Source: Lentimicrobium sp.
GTDB lineage: Bacteria > Bacteroidota > Bacteroidia > Flavobacteriales > Flavobacteriaceae
Assembly (NCBI GenBank): GCA_022758945.1
Contig: JAEMQE010000096.1
Span: 1-8,177 of the forward strand
Direction: 5' to 3'
DNA length: 8,177 nucleotides
The notes below the pieces were generated by a model. The model ran no database searches. It was not told the DNA's origin and worked only from the letters and a program-made list of their open reading frames with translations. The position numbers and the translations under genes were made by a program. Within the stretch, counting starts at the first letter, position 1, and every line of letters starts with the position of its first letter. Of the stretch, positions 6,582-8,177 are shown piece after piece.

Positions 6582-8117
6582 ATGTTAATTAAAGTTTTTG
6601 GAAGTGCCGTTTTTGGAGTCGAAGCCACCACAATTACAGTCGAAGTAAATATTGACAAGGGAATTGGCTATCATTTGGTTGGTTTGCCCGACAATGCTAT
6701 AAAAGAAAGTAGTTATCGAATTGCAGCCGCACTCAAAAATAATGGCTATTCGATGCCCGGAAAAAAGATTACCATCAATATGGCTCCCGCTGATTTGCGA
6801 AAAGAAGGTTCTGCTTATGATTTGACATTGGCAATTGGTATTCTCGTGGCTTCCGCCCAAATAAAAGCTGACGAAATAGACAAGTATATTATTATGGGAG
6901 AACTTTCTCTCGACGGTGGTTTGCAACCCATTCGTGGTGCTTTGCCTATTGCCATAAAGGCGAAAGAGGAAGGTTTCAAAGGTTTCTTTCTGCCAATCCA
7001 AAACGTAAAAGAAGCTGCAATTGTTACTGGTTTAGATGTTTATGGAGTCGAAAATATTCAGGAAGTCATTGATTTTCTGGAAGGAAAAGGAACTCTTGAA
7101 CCCACAATAATTGATACCAGAGCTGAATTTTATAAAACATTAGACTTTCCTGAGTTCGATTTTTCGGATGTTAAAGGGCAGGAGAGTATCAAGCGTTGTA
7201 TGGAAATTGCCGCAGCCGGAGGTCATAATATCATTCTTATTGGTCCTCCAGGAGCAGGAAAAACAATGCTTGCGAAACGTTTGCCCAGTATTTTGCCTCC
7301 AATGACTTTGCGAGAAGCATTGGAAACTACTAAAATTCATAGTGTAGCCGGAAAATTAAAAGAAGCAGGATTGATGAATCAACGACCGTTTCGAAGTCCA
7401 CATCATACGATCTCGAACGTGGCTTTAGTAGGAGGCGGAAGTTATCCGCAACCGGGTGAAATTTCGATGGCACACAATGGCGTTTTATTTTTGGACGAAT
7501 TACCGGAATTCAAGCGTGAAGTTCTCGAAGTGATGCGTCAACCTTTGGAAGATAGGGAAGTGACGATTTCGAGAGCTAAGTTTACCGTGACGTATCCGTC
7601 ATCATTTATGTTGGTGGCGAGTATGAACCCGAGTCCGAGTGGTTTTTTTAATGATCCTGATTCGCCACAAACTTCTTCGCCTCACGAAATGCAACGTTAT
7701 TTGAGCAAGATTTCTGGACCTTTATTGGATAGAATCGACATTCATATTGAAGTGACGCCCGTTCCTTTCGAAAAATTATCCGAAGAGCAAAAAGCGGAAA
7801 GCAGTGTCGAAATCCGAAAAAGAGTTACCGCCGCTCGTGAAATCCAAACCGAACGTTTTGTGCAAATGGAAAACATTCATTACAATGCCCAAATGAATAC
7901 CAAACACATCCGGGAATATTGCGCTCTTGACGAAGTGTCGAAGCAATTGTTAAAAACCGCAATGGAACGCTTAAATCTTTCGGCTAGAGCTTATGACAGA
8001 ATCCTGAAAGTAGCCAGAACAATCGCCGATTTAGAAGCCGCACCAAAAGTCATTTCTTCACACATTGCCGAAGCGATTCAATACAGAAGTTTGGATCGTG
8101 ATGGCTGGTTGGGGTGA
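6582..8117 (+). CDS. comM: ComM/YifB-family Mg-chelatase-like AAA+ ATPase
   Basis: This 511-residue protein is complete, with the three standard parts. The N-terminal ChlI/Lon-protease-like S5-fold domain spans about 20-145. The AAA+ Mg-chelatase core (about 190-395) has Walker A GPPGAGKT (221-228), FRSPHHTIS (270-278), Walker B VLFLDE (301-306) and Arg384 in LLDRIDI. The C-terminal Mg-chelatase domain spans about 403-500. The family member ComM of Vibrio cholerae is a hexameric branch-migration helicase that helps integrate DNA during natural transformation; the same role is inferred here. It does not make chlorophyll or cobalamin: no chelatase partners are present. The Cys-rich MNPCPCG-type loop of proteobacterial ComM reads MNPSPSG here and the later Cys pair is also absent. 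Start and N-terminus (MLIKVFGSAVFGVEA) fit the family. I found no good promoter in the 166 bases upstream. Confidence 0.95.
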   Translation: MLIKVFGSAVFGVEATTITVEVNIDKGIGYHLVGLPDNAIKESSYRIAAALKNNGYSMPGKKITINMAPADLRKEGSAYDLTLAIGILVASAQIKADEIDKYIIMGELSLDGGLQPIRGALPIAIKAKEEGFKGFFLPIQNVKEAAIVTGLDVYGVENIQEVIDFLEGKGTLEPTIIDTRAEFYKTLDFPEFDFSDVKGQESIKRCMEIAAAGGHNIILIGPPGAGKTMLAKRLPSILPPMTLREALETTKIHSVAGKLKEAGLMNQRPFRSPHHTISNVALVGGGSYPQPGEISMAHNGVLFLDELPEFKREVLEVMRQPLEDREVTISRAKFTVTYPSSFMLVASMNPSPSGFFNDPDSPQTSSPHEMQRYLSKISGPLLDRIDIHIEVTPVPFEKLSEEQKAESSVEIRKRVTAAREIQTERFVQMENIHYNAQMNTKHIREYCALDEVSKQLLKTAMERLNLSARAYDRILKVARTIADLEAAPKVISSHIAEAIQYRSLDRDGWLG

Positions 8118-8143
8118 TTTAGAATGTTGTTTGAATTGGAATG

Positions 8144-8164
8144 GGCACGGATTGGAAATCCGCC
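8144..8164. repeat. Compact hairpin, possible REP-like dispersed repeat at the window edge
   Basis: CGGATT (8148-8153) and AATCCG (8157-8162) form a perfect six-pair stem around a 3-base loop, and GG (8144-8145) can pair with CC (8163-8164) across a CA bulge. It begins 27 bases after the ComM-like stop. No T run follows on the plus strand, so it is a poor terminator. Its GC content is well above the surroundings and the bulged form is typical of REP palindromes. From memory, similar CGGATT...AATCCG palindromes recur in flavobacterial genomes; this is not verified and the element runs out of the window. Confidence 0.35.
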
Positions 8165-8177
8165 TATCGGGTTCTAT

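Noticed and set aside
6582..8117. Magnesium chelatase subunit of tetrapyrrole synthesis
   Set aside because: The N-terminal S5/Lon-like domain and overall order are those of ComM/YifB, and no chelatase partner genes are present.

Overview
The window looks like chromosomal DNA from a Flavobacterium-type member of the Bacteroidota. The sequence is AT-rich and genes start without Shine-Dalgarno sequences. Several upstream regions carry the flavobacterial -33/-7 promoter form (TTG, then TAnnTTTG), and the proteins read as typical flavobacterial versions of their families. The genus is inferred from these traits and was not tested by a search.

Layout. (1) 2-1099, plus strand: the C-terminal three quarters of an NhaD-type Na+/H+ antiporter whose start lies left of the window. 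(2) 1100-1633: a 534-base gap between converging genes. It holds a well-formed but ownerless promoter (1375-1403) and the strong terminator of the ammonium transporter gene (1574-1610). (3) 1634-2959, minus: an AmtB-type ammonium channel. Its promoter region carries three copies of a GGGTAT(GT)RAAAT element, two of which form a palindrome on the -33 region. (4) 3125-5157, minus: a tight two-gene unit of a dipeptide epimerase (enolase superfamily) followed two bases later by a short PLP enzyme related to 2-oxoamine synthases. (5) 5158-5428: a divergent promoter region. (6) 5429-6415, plus: a Gfo/Idh/MocA-family NAD(P)-dependent oxidoreductase of the dihydrodiol-dehydrogenase-like type. (7) 6582-8117, plus: a complete ComM/YifB AAA+ ATPase. 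(8) 8118-8177: non-coding, with a compact hairpin that may be part of a dispersed repeat.

Most of this is ordinary housekeeping and nutrient-handling content: sodium/pH homeostasis, ammonium uptake, peptide (probably murein peptide) recycling, a sugar/diol-type oxidoreductase and a DNA-recombination ATPase. No phage, CRISPR, defence or complete mobile element is visible. The least understood parts are the epimerase plus PLP-enzyme pair, which may form one short catabolic route with an unknown second step, the repeated element at the amtB promoter, and the orphan promoter facing the amtB terminator. No RNA gene or riboswitch was recognised.
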